In this document: positions 56,668-64,000 of the stretch, in pieces
Layout of the letters: each line of letters starts with the position of its first letter
Position numbering within the stretch: position 1 is the stretch's first letter
Source: Nocardioides kongjuensis
Lineage (GTDB): Bacteria > Actinomycetota > Actinomycetes > Propionibacteriales > Nocardioidaceae
Reading direction: 5' to 3'
Assembly (NCBI RefSeq): GCF_013409625.1
Contig: NZ_JACCBF010000001.1
Coordinates: forward strand, 5,609,607 to 5,673,606
Length of the DNA: 64,000 nucleotides
Program-made: the position numbers and the translations under genes
The notes under the pieces: generated by a model
Seen by the model: only the letters and a program-made list of their open reading frames with translations
What the model was told of the DNA's origin: nothing
Database searches by the model: none

Positions 56668-57633
56668 CCGCCGGCCGGCGACCGCGTCGGCGTACCGCTC
56701 CGCCAGCACCCGCAGGTGCTCGACCAGCGCGTCCGGCGTCTCGACGGTGAAGTCCAGCCCGAGCATGCCGATCCACACCGCGACGACCTCCAGGCTGTCG
56801 CCACCCGTGACCAGCACCGAGCGGCCGTCCGGCAGTGGCTCGACGACGCCGACCGCGGGGTTGATCCGGGCGAGCACCTCCTCGGCGGGTGCGTCGATGA
56901 CCAGCCTGGCGTGCACGGACCAGCCGGTGCGGGCGACCTCGCGCACGACCAGCTCGGTGAGGTCGCCGGGCAGGGGAGCCGGCCGGAACCCGCGGCCGCC
57001 GGGGATGCGCAGGGTCAGCCAGTCGACGCGGTACGGCGCCCACTGCTCGCCCGACGCGTCGACGGAGCGGCCGACCACGAACCAGCGCCGCTGCCAGGCC
57101 ACCAGCCGGTACGGCTCGAACTCGACCCGCTCCTGCTCCTCGCCGTAGAACGCGCGCAGCCCGCGGTGGTCGCGGATCGCGTCGGCGATCTCGGCCAGCA
57201 CGCCGGCGTCGACCTCGGGGTCCTCGACGTTGGAGTCGGTGTTGACGGGGCCGGCCTCGGTGGCGTCGCGCAGCGAGGTCACCCGGCGCCGCAGCCGGTC
57301 GGGGAGGACGTGCTCGAGCTTGGTGAGCGCGCGGCCGCCGCTCTCCTCGAAGCCGGCCACCCCGGTCAGCGTGCGCAGGCCGACGGCCACCGCGACGGCC
57401 TCCTCGTCGTCGAGCAGCAGGGGAGGGAGCTTCGCGCCGACACCGAGCCGGTAGTGCCCCGTGCGCCCGCGCACGCCGTCGACGGGATAGCCGAGCTCGC
57501 GCAGCCGGGTGACGTCGTTGCGCACGGTCCGCTCGGTCACGCCGAGTCGTGCGGCCAGCTCGGGAGCGGTCCACTCGACCCGCGCCTGCAGCAGTCCGAG
57601 CAGCTCGAGAACCCGTGCCGAGGTACTTCTCAC
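56653..57633 (-). CDS. HTH/WYL-domain transcriptional regulator
   Basis: A 326-aa regulator starting at GTG 57633. The N-terminal DeoR-like HTH (ARVLELLGLLQARVEWTAPE, LAARLGVTERTVRNDVTRLR) is followed by the central WYL domain (FEPYRLVAWQRRWFVVGRSV) and a C-terminal WCX-like part. WYL domains bind nucleic-acid or nucleotide ligands. It is divergent from the epoxide hydrolase-like gene, with an inverted repeat between, so it probably controls that gene and itself. It overlaps the convergent kinase end by 15 nt. Confidence 0.88.
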   Translation of the reverse strand: MRSTSARVLELLGLLQARVEWTAPELAARLGVTERTVRNDVTRLRELGYPVDGVRGRTGHYRLGVGAKLPPLLLDDEEAVAVAVGLRTLTGVAGFEESGGRALTKLEHVLPDRLRRRVTSLRDATEAGPVNTDSNVEDPEVDAGVLAEIADAIRDHRGLRAFYGEEQERVEFEPYRLVAWQRRWFVVGRSVDASGEQWAPYRVDWLTLRIPGGRGFRPAPLPGDLTELVVREVARTGWSVHARLVIDAPAEEVLARINPAVGVVEPLPDGRSVLVTGGDSLEVVAVWIGMLGLDFTVETPDALVEHLRVLAERYADAVAGRRSRGR

Positions 57634-57644
57634 CGACCTGATTA

Positions 57645-57661
57645 AACAGGAAAGAACTGTT
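57645..57661. promoter_or_regulatory. Candidate WYL-regulator operator
   Basis: AACAG-N7-CTGTT is an inverted repeat in an AT-richer 54-bp region between the divergent WYL regulator and epoxide hydrolase-like genes. It is 11 bp from the regulator start and 26 bp from the hydrolase start. Its position favours an operator or promoter element. Confidence 0.45.
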
Positions 57662-57687
57662 CCGCAATGGCTCCTAACGTCCGTGTC

Positions 57688-58800
57688 ATGAACCAGATCA
57701 CACCCTTCGTCATCGACATCGCGCAGACCGACCTCGACGACCTCCGCGGCCGTCTCGACCGCACCCGCTTCGCCCCCGCCGTGCCCGGCGACTCGTGGGA
57801 CTACGGCACCCCGGAGTCCTACCTGCGCTCGATGGTCGAGCAGTGGAAGGCCTTCGACTGGCGCGCGGTCGAGGCCCGCCTCAACGCGAACGACGGCTTC
57901 GTCACCGAGGTCGACGGCCAGCGCATCCACTTCCTCCACGTCCGCTCGAAGCACGCCGACGCGACGCCGCTGCTGCTCGCGCACACCTACCCCGGCTCGC
58001 AGCTCGACTTCCTCGACATGATCGACCCGCTCGTCGACCCCGAGGCCCACGGTGGCTCCGCCGACCAGGCCTTCCACCTGGTGATCCCCTCGATGCCCGG
58101 CTTCGGGTTCTCGACCCCGGTGGTCGAGACGGGCTGGACGATGAAGCGGGTCGCGGCGGCCTACGACGTCCTCATGCGGCGTCTCGGCTACGACTCCTAC
58201 GGCGTGCACGGCAGCGACGGCGGGGCGATGGTCGCCCGTGAGCTCGCGGTCGCGGACCCCGAGGGCTTCCTCGGTGCCCACGTGCTGCACCTGTTCTCCT
58301 TCCCGAGCGGCGACCCGGCCGAGTTCGAGGGCTTCGGGCCGAAGGAGTACGCGGCACTCGAGCACCTGCAGTGGTTCCAGTCGGTCGGCGGCTACAACCA
58401 GATGAACGCCACCCGCCCGCAGACCGTCGCCGCCGGCCTCGCCGACTCGCCGGTCGCCGTCCTCGCCTACAGCGAGCTGTTCGAGAGCTTCGGCAACGGC
58501 ACCAGCCTGGTCGCGCCCGAGCAGGTGCTCGCCCAGGCGACGCTGTACTGGCTGACCAACACCTACGGCGCGGCCGCCCGCTATCACTACGAGGAGCAGC
58601 ACGCCGGCGCCGAGCCGGTCGTCAGCACCGGCCGGATCGGGGTCGCGGTCTTCAAGGACGACTTCCAGACGATCCGCTCGCTCGCCGAGCGGGACAACGC
58701 GAACATCGCGCACTGGTCGGAGTTCCCGCGCGGCGGTCACTTCGCGGCCATGGAGGTGCCGCAGGACGTGGTCGGCGACCTGCGCGTCTTCTTCGCCTGA
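57688..58800 (+). CDS. Epoxide hydrolase-like alpha/beta hydrolase
   Basis: A 370-aa protein with the N-terminal EHN-type segment (ITPFVIDIAQTDLDDLRGRL, YLRSMVEQWKAFDWRAVEAR). The alpha/beta core has LLLAHTYPGSQLDFLDMIDP (oxyanion region), MPGFGFSTP, VHGSDGGAMVARELAV with the nucleophile Asp, and a late catalytic His in FPRGGHFAAMEVP. Epoxide hydrolases use Asp-His-Asp/Glu. The substrate is unknown. It is divergent from the WYL regulator, which likely controls it. No clear ribosome binding site precedes ATG 57688. Confidence 0.88.
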   Translation: MNQITPFVIDIAQTDLDDLRGRLDRTRFAPAVPGDSWDYGTPESYLRSMVEQWKAFDWRAVEARLNANDGFVTEVDGQRIHFLHVRSKHADATPLLLAHTYPGSQLDFLDMIDPLVDPEAHGGSADQAFHLVIPSMPGFGFSTPVVETGWTMKRVAAAYDVLMRRLGYDSYGVHGSDGGAMVARELAVADPEGFLGAHVLHLFSFPSGDPAEFEGFGPKEYAALEHLQWFQSVGGYNQMNATRPQTVAAGLADSPVAVLAYSELFESFGNGTSLVAPEQVLAQATLYWLTNTYGAAARYHYEEQHAGAEPVVSTGRIGVAVFKDDFQTIRSLAERDNANIAHWSEFPRGGHFAAMEVPQDVVGDLRVFFA

Positions 58801-58812
58801 CCGGCGGAGAGC

Positions 58813-58866
58813 TCACCCTTGCGAGCCATTACGTACAGGTCATAACGTAATGGCTCGCAAGGGTGA
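58813..58866. terminator. Hairpin with perfect 22-bp arms
   Basis: Arms 58813-58834 and 58845-58866 are exact inverted copies, separated by the 10-nt loop ACAGGTCATA. The arms begin TCACCCTTGCGAGCC and close at ATTACGT. It lies between the epoxide hydrolase-like gene and the DUF1214 gene, both on the plus strand, 12 nt after the first stop and 25 nt before the second start. A terminator or an unusually long operator are the options. There is no U-run. Confidence 0.6.
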
Positions 58867-58891
58867 CGTGCGTCACCTCGAGAGGATCCCG

Positions 58892-59965
58892 ATGACCGAC
58901 CTGTCCCAGGCCTTCCACGAGCTCGTCGACGAGGTGAAGGGGGTCGAGCGGCGCTTCCTCGACGCCGACCCCGCCCTGCCCGAGGCCGACGTCCTCGACG
59001 GCTACCGGTTCGCGTTCAGCCTGCTCAAGGTCGCGCTCGAGGCCTACGTCTGGGCCGACACCGACCGCCCGCGGTTCGTCGACGTGATCACCCCGTCGAT
59101 GAAGTGGGGCGGCGACAACTCCGACGCGTTCTACCAGCTCACCGCGCTCGACCCCGGGCGGACCTACCGGGTCCGCGGGCACCGCGCCGACGCCGTCTAC
59201 CTCTCGCTCACCGTGTACGGCGGCCCCGACGACGGCCGCTACAGCGACCGGATCATCGCCACCGTCAACGACCGCGACCTCGACATCGCCCCGGACGGCA
59301 GCTTCGAGCTGGTCCTGAGCGCCACACCGCACGAGGGCAACTGGATCGAGCTCGCGCCGGACGCGGTCTTCGCGCTGACCCGCGACTACCTCGTCGACCC
59401 GGTGCAGGGCGTCCGGTCGACCTGGGAGATCGAGGCCGACGACCCGCCGGCCCGTCGTACCGACAGCGCCGAGGACCTCGCCCGGCGGCTCCGCGCTGCC
59501 CGCACCTGGGTCGCCGAGCAGGCCGCCATGGTGCCGGTCCGGGTGGGTCCGCCCAACGAGGTGGGGGAGCCGTACCCGGTGCCGACGACCACCTTCGGCT
59601 GGGCGGCCGGCGACGCGTCGTACGCGTTCGGGGCCTACGACCTCGCCGCGGGCGAGGCGCTGGTGATCGAGGGCAGCTCGCCGGAGTGCGCCTTCTGGAA
59701 CATGTGTCTGTGGACGCCCTACCTGCACACCTACGACCACCGCTACGAGCAGGTCACCATCAACGGCGGCCAGACGACCCACGAGCCGGACGGGTCCTGG
59801 CGGATCGTCGTCTCGGCCACCGACCCGGGGCACCCCAACTGGGTCTCGACGGCCGGCCGCGGCTCCGGCCTGATCTGGTTCCGCTGGTTCCTGCCCGAGC
59901 GCACGCCCGACCGCCCGGTGTGCCGCGTCGTCCCGGTCGCCGAGGTCGCCGAGGCGGTCCGGTGA
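58892..59965 (+). CDS. DUF1214 family protein
   Basis: A 357-aa protein from ATG 58892, with CGAGAGGA upstream; an in-frame ATG at 58850 lies inside the hairpin and is less likely. YRVRGHRADAVYLSLTVYGG, and later CLWTPYLHTYDHRYEQVTIN and SATDPGHPNWVSTAGRGSG mark the DUF1214 C-terminal domain. Many such proteins accompany lipid or steroid metabolic genes in actinobacteria. Their reaction is unknown. The stop overlaps the sulfotransferase start (GTGA), so the two are coupled. Confidence 0.8.
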   Translation: MTDLSQAFHELVDEVKGVERRFLDADPALPEADVLDGYRFAFSLLKVALEAYVWADTDRPRFVDVITPSMKWGGDNSDAFYQLTALDPGRTYRVRGHRADAVYLSLTVYGGPDDGRYSDRIIATVNDRDLDIAPDGSFELVLSATPHEGNWIELAPDAVFALTRDYLVDPVQGVRSTWEIEADDPPARRTDSAEDLARRLRAARTWVAEQAAMVPVRVGPPNEVGEPYPVPTTTFGWAAGDASYAFGAYDLAAGEALVIEGSSPECAFWNMCLWTPYLHTYDHRYEQVTINGGQTTHEPDGSWRIVVSATDPGHPNWVSTAGRGSGLIWFRWFLPERTPDRPVCRVVPVAEVAEAVR

Positions 59966-61200
59966 GGGCGGACACCGTGCGCTTCGACGACCTCGCCGCG
60001 CCGGACTACCCCGAGGCCTGCGCCCCGATCCGCGACATGCTCGCCGAGTACGGCGCCGGGCTCGTCCTCGACCCGGCGGTGCTCCGGGCGACGGCGGTCG
60101 AGCGCACCGGCCTGTCCGCGTGGGGCGAGGAGCGCTTCGCCGAGCGGCTCGAGGTGCTCTGCCGCTCGCTGCGCGAGGAGGCCGCGCTGTCGGCGTCGGG
60201 CACCGCCATCGTGTTCGAGCAGCTCGTGCAGACACTCAGCGGCCGGCTGCTCATCGAGGACCTGGTCGCCGGTCACCCCGAGATCGAGGACGTCGCCATC
60301 GACCGCCCGATCATCATCTGCGGCCTGCCGCGCACCGGGACCACGCACCTGCACAACATGCTCGCCGCCGACCCCGCACTGCGGCACCTGCCGTACTGGG
60401 AGAGCCTCGAGCCGGTCCTCGCCGCCGCCGAGCGGGATGCCGACCCCGACCCGCGCCCGGCCCGCTGCGCCGCCGGCCTCGACCTGCTCGACGGCGTGAT
60501 GCCCGAGTTCAAGCGGATGCACGAGATGACGGTCGAGCACGCGCAGGAGGAGCTCCAGCTCCTCGCCTACGACGTCAGCGGCATGCTCTTCGAGTGCAGC
60601 GCGCACCTGCCCACGTGGAGCGCCTACCAGCGCACGAGCGGCCAGGACGCGTCGTACGCCTACCTCAAGCGGGTGCTGCAGGTCCTGCAGTGGCTGCGCG
60701 GCGGCGAGCGCTGGGTGCTCAAGTCGCCGCAGCACCTCGAGCACTACGGCCCGCTGCTGCGGACCTTCCCGGACGCGACGTTCGTGCTGACCCACCGGGA
60801 CCCGGTCGCGGTCACGGCGTCGGTCTGCACGATGGTCGCGTACGCCGCCCGGATGGCCAGCGAGCACCCGGACCCGGTCGCGATCGGCCGGCAGTTCGCC
60901 GGGCGCCTCGAGGACCTGCTGCACGCCTGCGTCCGCGACCGCGACCTGCTGCCCGCGGCGCAGTCGATCGACATCCGGTTCGAGGACTTCATGGCCGACG
61001 AGGAGGGCACCATCGCCGCGATCTACGCCCTCGCCGACCAGCCCCTCGACGCCCCTGCCCGCGGGGCGATGGCCGCCTTCCGCGAGGCGCACCCGCGCGG
61101 TCGGCACGGCTTCGTGGAGTACGACCTGGCCGCCCTCGGTCTCGACGCCGACGCCATCGACCGGGCTGTCGCCGACTACCGGGAACGCTTCTTGGCCTGA
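59962..61200 (+). CDS. Sulfotransferase family protein
   Basis: A 412-aa protein starting at GTG 59962. The PAPS 5'-phosphosulfate-binding loop is IIICGLPRTGTTHLHNMLAA near residue 115. ERWVLKSPQHLEHYGPLLRT and DATFVLTHRDPVAVTASVCT give the 3'-phosphate-binding Arg/Ser region. It should transfer sulfate from PAPS to an unknown acceptor; many actinobacterial relatives are uncharacterised. It is coupled to the DUF1214 gene, which might be linked to acceptor metabolism. Confidence 0.87.
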   Translation: MRADTVRFDDLAAPDYPEACAPIRDMLAEYGAGLVLDPAVLRATAVERTGLSAWGEERFAERLEVLCRSLREEAALSASGTAIVFEQLVQTLSGRLLIEDLVAGHPEIEDVAIDRPIIICGLPRTGTTHLHNMLAADPALRHLPYWESLEPVLAAAERDADPDPRPARCAAGLDLLDGVMPEFKRMHEMTVEHAQEELQLLAYDVSGMLFECSAHLPTWSAYQRTSGQDASYAYLKRVLQVLQWLRGGERWVLKSPQHLEHYGPLLRTFPDATFVLTHRDPVAVTASVCTMVAYAARMASEHPDPVAIGRQFAGRLEDLLHACVRDRDLLPAAQSIDIRFEDFMADEEGTIAAIYALADQPLDAPARGAMAAFREAHPRGRHGFVEYDLAALGLDADAIDRAVADYRERFLA

Positions 61201-61259
61201 GCCCGGTGCGAGGACCCCCGGGGTTTCCTCGGGGCCCGGGCTGCGCCAAGGTAGAGCCC

Positions 61260-62087
61260 GTGACTTCCGGTTCCACCCCGCCCCCCACCCGTGGACCGCT
61301 CGACGGCGACCGTCTCGCCGGCGCGTCCGACCTGACCCCCGACCTGTCCTTCGAGCTGCTCGCGGAGGCGCCCTCCACCAACGAGGTCGCTGCCGAGCGG
61401 GCCCGTGCCGGCGCGCACGAGGGACTCGTGGTCGTCGCCGACCACCAGTCGTCGGGACGCGGCCGCCTCGACCGCACCTGGGAGACGCCGCCGGGGACCG
61501 CGGTGACCTTCTCGCTGGTGCTGCGCCCGACCGTGCCGCCCGCGTCGTGGCCGTGGCTGCCGCTGCTCGTCGGCCACAACGTCGCGAAGGCGATCACCGC
61601 GCTCGGCCACGACGCGAACGTGAAGTGGCCCAACGACGTCCTCCTCGACGGCGAGCGCAAGGTCGCGGGCATCCTCGTCGAGCGGGTCGAGACCCCGACC
61701 GGTCCCGCGGCGATCGTCGGCGTCGGCATCAACGTCGCGATGAGCGCCGACGAGCTGCCCGTGCCGACCGCGACCAGCCTCGCCGTCGCCGGTCCCGGCG
61801 CCCCCGACCGCACGTCGGTGCTGCTCGCCGTCGTCGCCGCCGTGCGTGAGGGCTACGACGTCTGGCAGGCCGGCGGCGAGCAGGGCACGGCGCGCCTGGC
61901 GGCGTCGTACCGGTCCAACTGCGCGACCCTGGGCCGCGACGTCCGTGTCGAGCTGCCCGGCGGCGGCGAGCTGCTCGGCCGCGCCACCGACATCGACGAT
62001 GACGGCCGGCTCGTGGTCGCCACGGCCGACGGGACCGAGCGGGTCGGGGCCGGCGATGTCATCCACGTCCGCGCAACCTCGGCCTGA
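61260..62087 (+). CDS. birA: Biotin-[acetyl-CoA-carboxylase] ligase
   Basis: A 275-aa enzyme starting at GTG 61260, with AAGGTAGAG upstream. It has the biotin-binding motif DHQSSGRGRLDRTWETPPGT (GRGRxxRxW) near residue 65, VKWPNDVLLDGERKVAGILV (KWPND) and VGVGINVAM. A small C-terminal SH3-like domain follows (RDVRVELPGGGELLGRATDI). There is no N-terminal HTH, so it is a monofunctional ligase without repressor activity. It biotinylates acyl-CoA carboxylases, whose substrates also feed the acyl-CoA metabolism suggested elsewhere in the window. Confidence 0.95.
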   Translation: MTSGSTPPPTRGPLDGDRLAGASDLTPDLSFELLAEAPSTNEVAAERARAGAHEGLVVVADHQSSGRGRLDRTWETPPGTAVTFSLVLRPTVPPASWPWLPLLVGHNVAKAITALGHDANVKWPNDVLLDGERKVAGILVERVETPTGPAAIVGVGINVAMSADELPVPTATSLAVAGPGAPDRTSVLLAVVAAVREGYDVWQAGGEQGTARLAASYRSNCATLGRDVRVELPGGGELLGRATDIDDDGRLVVATADGTERVGAGDVIHVRATSA

Positions 62088-62116
62088 ACCGCCGTCGTTG
62101 GTGGAATGATCTGACC

Positions 62117-62638
62117 GTGGCCATCTCGAAGAAGCTGCTCAACCCCGGTGAGCGCCTGGTGCTCAGCACCCGTCAGCACCCCAAGGCGCTGTTCGGGCCG
62201 ATCCTCGCGCTCGTCGTGCTCCTCGCGGTCGGCGTCGCCGCGCAGGTCCTGCTCGACGACACCGGCTTCCAGCGGGTGCTCACGCTCATCGTGTGGGTGC
62301 TCGTCGTGATCGGGATCGCGTGGTTCTCGCTGCGTCCCTTCCTGGACTGGCTGACCACGGTGCACGCCTTCACCGACCGCCGGCTGATCACCCGCAACGG
62401 GATCATCACGCGCCGGGGCCACGACATCCCGCTGGCGCGGGTCAGTGACATCGCGATGGAGATCAACCTGCTGGACCGGCCCTTCGGCTGCGGCAGCCTG
62501 CTGATCTCCGACGCCTCGACGTTCGGCACCGTGCGGCTCAACGACATCCCCCACGTCGAGGCCACCCAGCGCCAGCTCAACGAGCTGCTCCACGAGCTGC
62601 ACAGCGGGCCGGCGCCGCGCCGGGACGAAGGTGTCTGA
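62117..62638 (+). CDS. PH-domain membrane protein
   Basis: A 173-aa protein starting at GTG 62117. Two transmembrane helices (about 26-46 and 53-71) are followed by a bPH2-type domain, VHAFTDRRLITRNGIITRRG and VSDIAMEINLLDRPFGCGSL. Members of this family recur next to birA in Nocardioides-like genomes. Its function is unknown. It is followed by the cyclase gene with an 8-nt overlap. Confidence 0.82.
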   Translation: MAISKKLLNPGERLVLSTRQHPKALFGPILALVVLLAVGVAAQVLLDDTGFQRVLTLIVWVLVVIGIAWFSLRPFLDWLTTVHAFTDRRLITRNGIITRRGHDIPLARVSDIAMEINLLDRPFGCGSLLISDASTFGTVRLNDIPHVEATQRQLNELLHELHSGPAPRRDEGV

Positions 62639-63557
62639 GAGCGGCGAGCCCCGGCTCACCGCCGCCGAGGTCGCCGCACGGGCCGGGCTGCCGCTCGACC
62701 TGACCCGGCGCCTGTTCCGCACCCTCGGCTTCGCCGAGCACGGTGACGAGCGTGCCTACACGCGGGCCGACGTCGACGCGATGCGCATCCTCGCGGAGGG
62801 CCCCGACGGCGAGGTCGTCGAACCGGACGTGGCGCTCAACGTCACCCGCGGCATCGGCATCACCATGGCCCGGCTCGCCGACTGGGAGGTCGGCGAGCTC
62901 GTGCAGCACGTCGCCGACGGCGCGCCCGAGGACGTGGAGGACCCGGGCGCCTGGGTGACCGCACGGCTGGGGGAGCAGTTCGAGGACCTGCTCGTCTACG
63001 CCTGGCGCCGCCACCTCGCCGCCGCCATCGCGCGGATGGAGGCGGTCCGGGCGCTCGACGACGACCCCCACACGACCGACCTGAGCGTCGGGTTCGCCGA
63101 CATCGTCGGCTTCACCGCCTTGTCCAACGAGGTGTCGCGCGAGCGGATCGGCGAGCTGGTCGAGGTCTTCGAGGCCCGCTGCGGCGACGTGATCGCCCGC
63201 GAGAACGGCCGGCTGATCAAGAGCATGGGCGACGCGGTGCTCTACGTGAACGACGACCCGATGGCTGCCTTCACCACCGCCGAGGGGATCATCAACGTGA
63301 TCGGTCGCGACCCGCGGATGCCCGACGTCCGGGTCGGCCTGGCCACCGGCGGTGTCGTCCTGCGGATGGGCGACGTGTTCGGGCCGCCGGTCAACCTCGC
63401 CGCCCGGCTGACCCAGGTGGCGCGCCGCAACCGGATCATCGTCGACCACGCCACGGCCGACCTGCTGCCCGCCGACCAGGTCGACTCGCGCCCGCTGCCG
63501 GCTCGTCCGGTGCGCGGCTTCGGCGTGGTGGAGCCCGTGGCGGTCAGGCGGGCCTGA
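62631..63557 (+). CDS. Class III adenylate/guanylate cyclase
   Basis: A 308-aa protein starting at GTG 62631. An N-terminal MerR-like/helical regulatory region (LTAAEVAARAGLPLDLTRRL, RAYTRADVDAMRILAEGPDG) precedes the cyclase domain (about 140-300). That has TTDLSVGFADIVGFTALSNE with the metal-binding Asp pair, then ENGRLIKSMGDAVLYVNDDP and the Asn/Arg site GPPVNLAARLTQVARRNRII. It makes cAMP or cGMP; specificity is not certain. The regulatory part may sense an intracellular signal. Confidence 0.9.
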   Translation: MSESGEPRLTAAEVAARAGLPLDLTRRLFRTLGFAEHGDERAYTRADVDAMRILAEGPDGEVVEPDVALNVTRGIGITMARLADWEVGELVQHVADGAPEDVEDPGAWVTARLGEQFEDLLVYAWRRHLAAAIARMEAVRALDDDPHTTDLSVGFADIVGFTALSNEVSRERIGELVEVFEARCGDVIARENGRLIKSMGDAVLYVNDDPMAAFTTAEGIINVIGRDPRMPDVRVGLATGGVVLRMGDVFGPPVNLAARLTQVARRNRIIVDHATADLLPADQVDSRPLPARPVRGFGVVEPVAVRRA

Positions 63558-63610
63558 GCTCCGTCAACCCACGTATCCGCTGGTCAGCGGCCCTTTTGGC
63601 GCGCCCTCTC

Positions 63611-63630
63611 AATGCAAAATTCTTTGCATT
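63611..63630. promoter_or_regulatory. AT-rich inverted repeat before the winged-helix gene
   Basis: AATGCAAA-ATTC-TTTGCATT is a perfect palindrome with 8-bp arms in an otherwise GC-rich region, 41 bp before GTG 63671. It is a good candidate operator/promoter site for the adjacent DNA-binding protein. Confidence 0.6.
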
Positions 63631-63670
63631 CCACGTCGCGGGAGGTCCCTGCGTCCTTACCTTGGCCCAT

Positions 63671-63997
63671 GTGATCGAGGTGCAGGACGTCCGGGTCGAC
63701 CCGTCGACCCGGCAGACGTGGCGTGGGGACCGCGAGATCCTGCTGTCGCGCAAGGAGTTCGACCTGGTGCACGCGCTCATCGCGCGCGCCGGGTCGGTGG
63801 TCAGCCGCGAGGAGCTGATGCGTGACGTGTGGGGAGTTACCTTCTGGACGTCGTCGAAGACGATCGACGTCCACCTGGGCTGGGTACGCCGCAAGCTGGG
63901 CGACGACACCCGCCAGCCCCGACTGATCACCACCATCCGCGGCCAGGGGCTGCGCTTCGAGCTCGGCATGGCCGCCGACGCCACCAGTTCGGCGTAG
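63671..63997 (+). CDS. Stand-alone OmpR-type winged-helix protein
   Basis: A 108-aa protein from GTG 63671. It consists of the Trans_reg_C winged helix: REILLSRKEFDLVHALIARA, GSVVSREELMRDVWGVTFWT, SSKTIDVHLGWVRRKLGDDT and ITTIRGQGLRFEL. There is no receiver domain, so it is not a classical response regulator. It may be constitutive or controlled by another partner. A perfect AT-rich palindrome lies upstream. No strong ribosome binding site is seen before the GTG. Confidence 0.82.
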   Translation: MIEVQDVRVDPSTRQTWRGDREILLSRKEFDLVHALIARAGSVVSREELMRDVWGVTFWTSSKTIDVHLGWVRRKLGDDTRQPRLITTIRGQGLRFELGMAADATSSA

Positions 63998-64000
63998 CCC

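Overview
The window is GC-rich DNA whose genes start often on GTG and join by 4-nt GTGA/ATGA overlaps. Its gene content (actinobacterial-type ValS, DUF4235, DUF222-HNH protein, SigE-type sigma factor, bacterial PH proteins, birA/PH/cyclase cluster) points to an actinobacterium, most likely a Nocardioides-like member of the Nocardioidaceae. The genus is an inference from gene content, not a database result.

Left chromosomal part (1-14180): end of a DUF3618/DUF4235-type pair, valS, a secreted SpoIID-domain protein, a BenE-type transporter divergent from its XRE-cupin regulator, a TetR/DUF4873 operon divergent from an AurF-like diiron oxygenase, an SDR-type reductase divergent from a second TetR regulator, a three-gene operon of two PH-domain proteins and a PemK/MazF-like protein, a membrane diguanylate cyclase and a secreted protein of unknown function.

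Prophage (14181-44305, about 30.1 kb): a compact, apparently complete siphovirus-type temperate phage. It is flanked by a 12-bp direct repeat, GGTTAACAAACG. Next to attL lie a tyrosine integrase and three small plus-strand genes. All other genes up to 43.9 kb run on the minus strand. Read from right to left they are Cro-like regulator, RecE/RecT-like recombination genes, small accessory genes (nucleotide kinase-like, J-domain, RusA, two DNA methyltransferases, ASCH, Lsr2-like), a winged-helix protein next to an iteron-like repeat array, HNH, terminase, portal, protease, capsid, connectors, tail tube, frameshifted tail chaperones, tape measure, one very large tail-tip protein, a collagen-like membrane protein and the lysis genes. 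The repressor is the only plus-strand gene at the right end, and its last codons lie inside attR.

The main finding is the layout of this right end. In the prophage the repressor is 100 aa and uses a TAA stop supplied by host DNA. In the excised circle the same frame continues through attP for 17 more residues and ends in LVVAVAA, which resembles an ssrA-type degradation tag. The integrase follows directly. This is the architecture of the integration-dependent immunity switch known from mycobacteriophages such as BPs. Here the attachment site is not a tRNA gene. It lies in the predicted -35/operator palindrome of a host acyl-CoA dehydrogenase gene, and insertion rebuilds that promoter exactly.

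Right chromosomal part (44306-64000): acyl-CoA dehydrogenase, a membrane-anchored secreted protein, Maf, a SigE-type sigma factor with a membrane-anchored partner, a DUF222-HNH protein, a YcaQ-like winged-helix protein, a DUF885 protein, two divergent Ser/Thr kinases, a WYL regulator divergent from an epoxide hydrolase-like gene, DUF1214 and sulfotransferase genes, birA, a PH-domain protein, a class III cyclase and a stand-alone OmpR-type DNA-binding domain.
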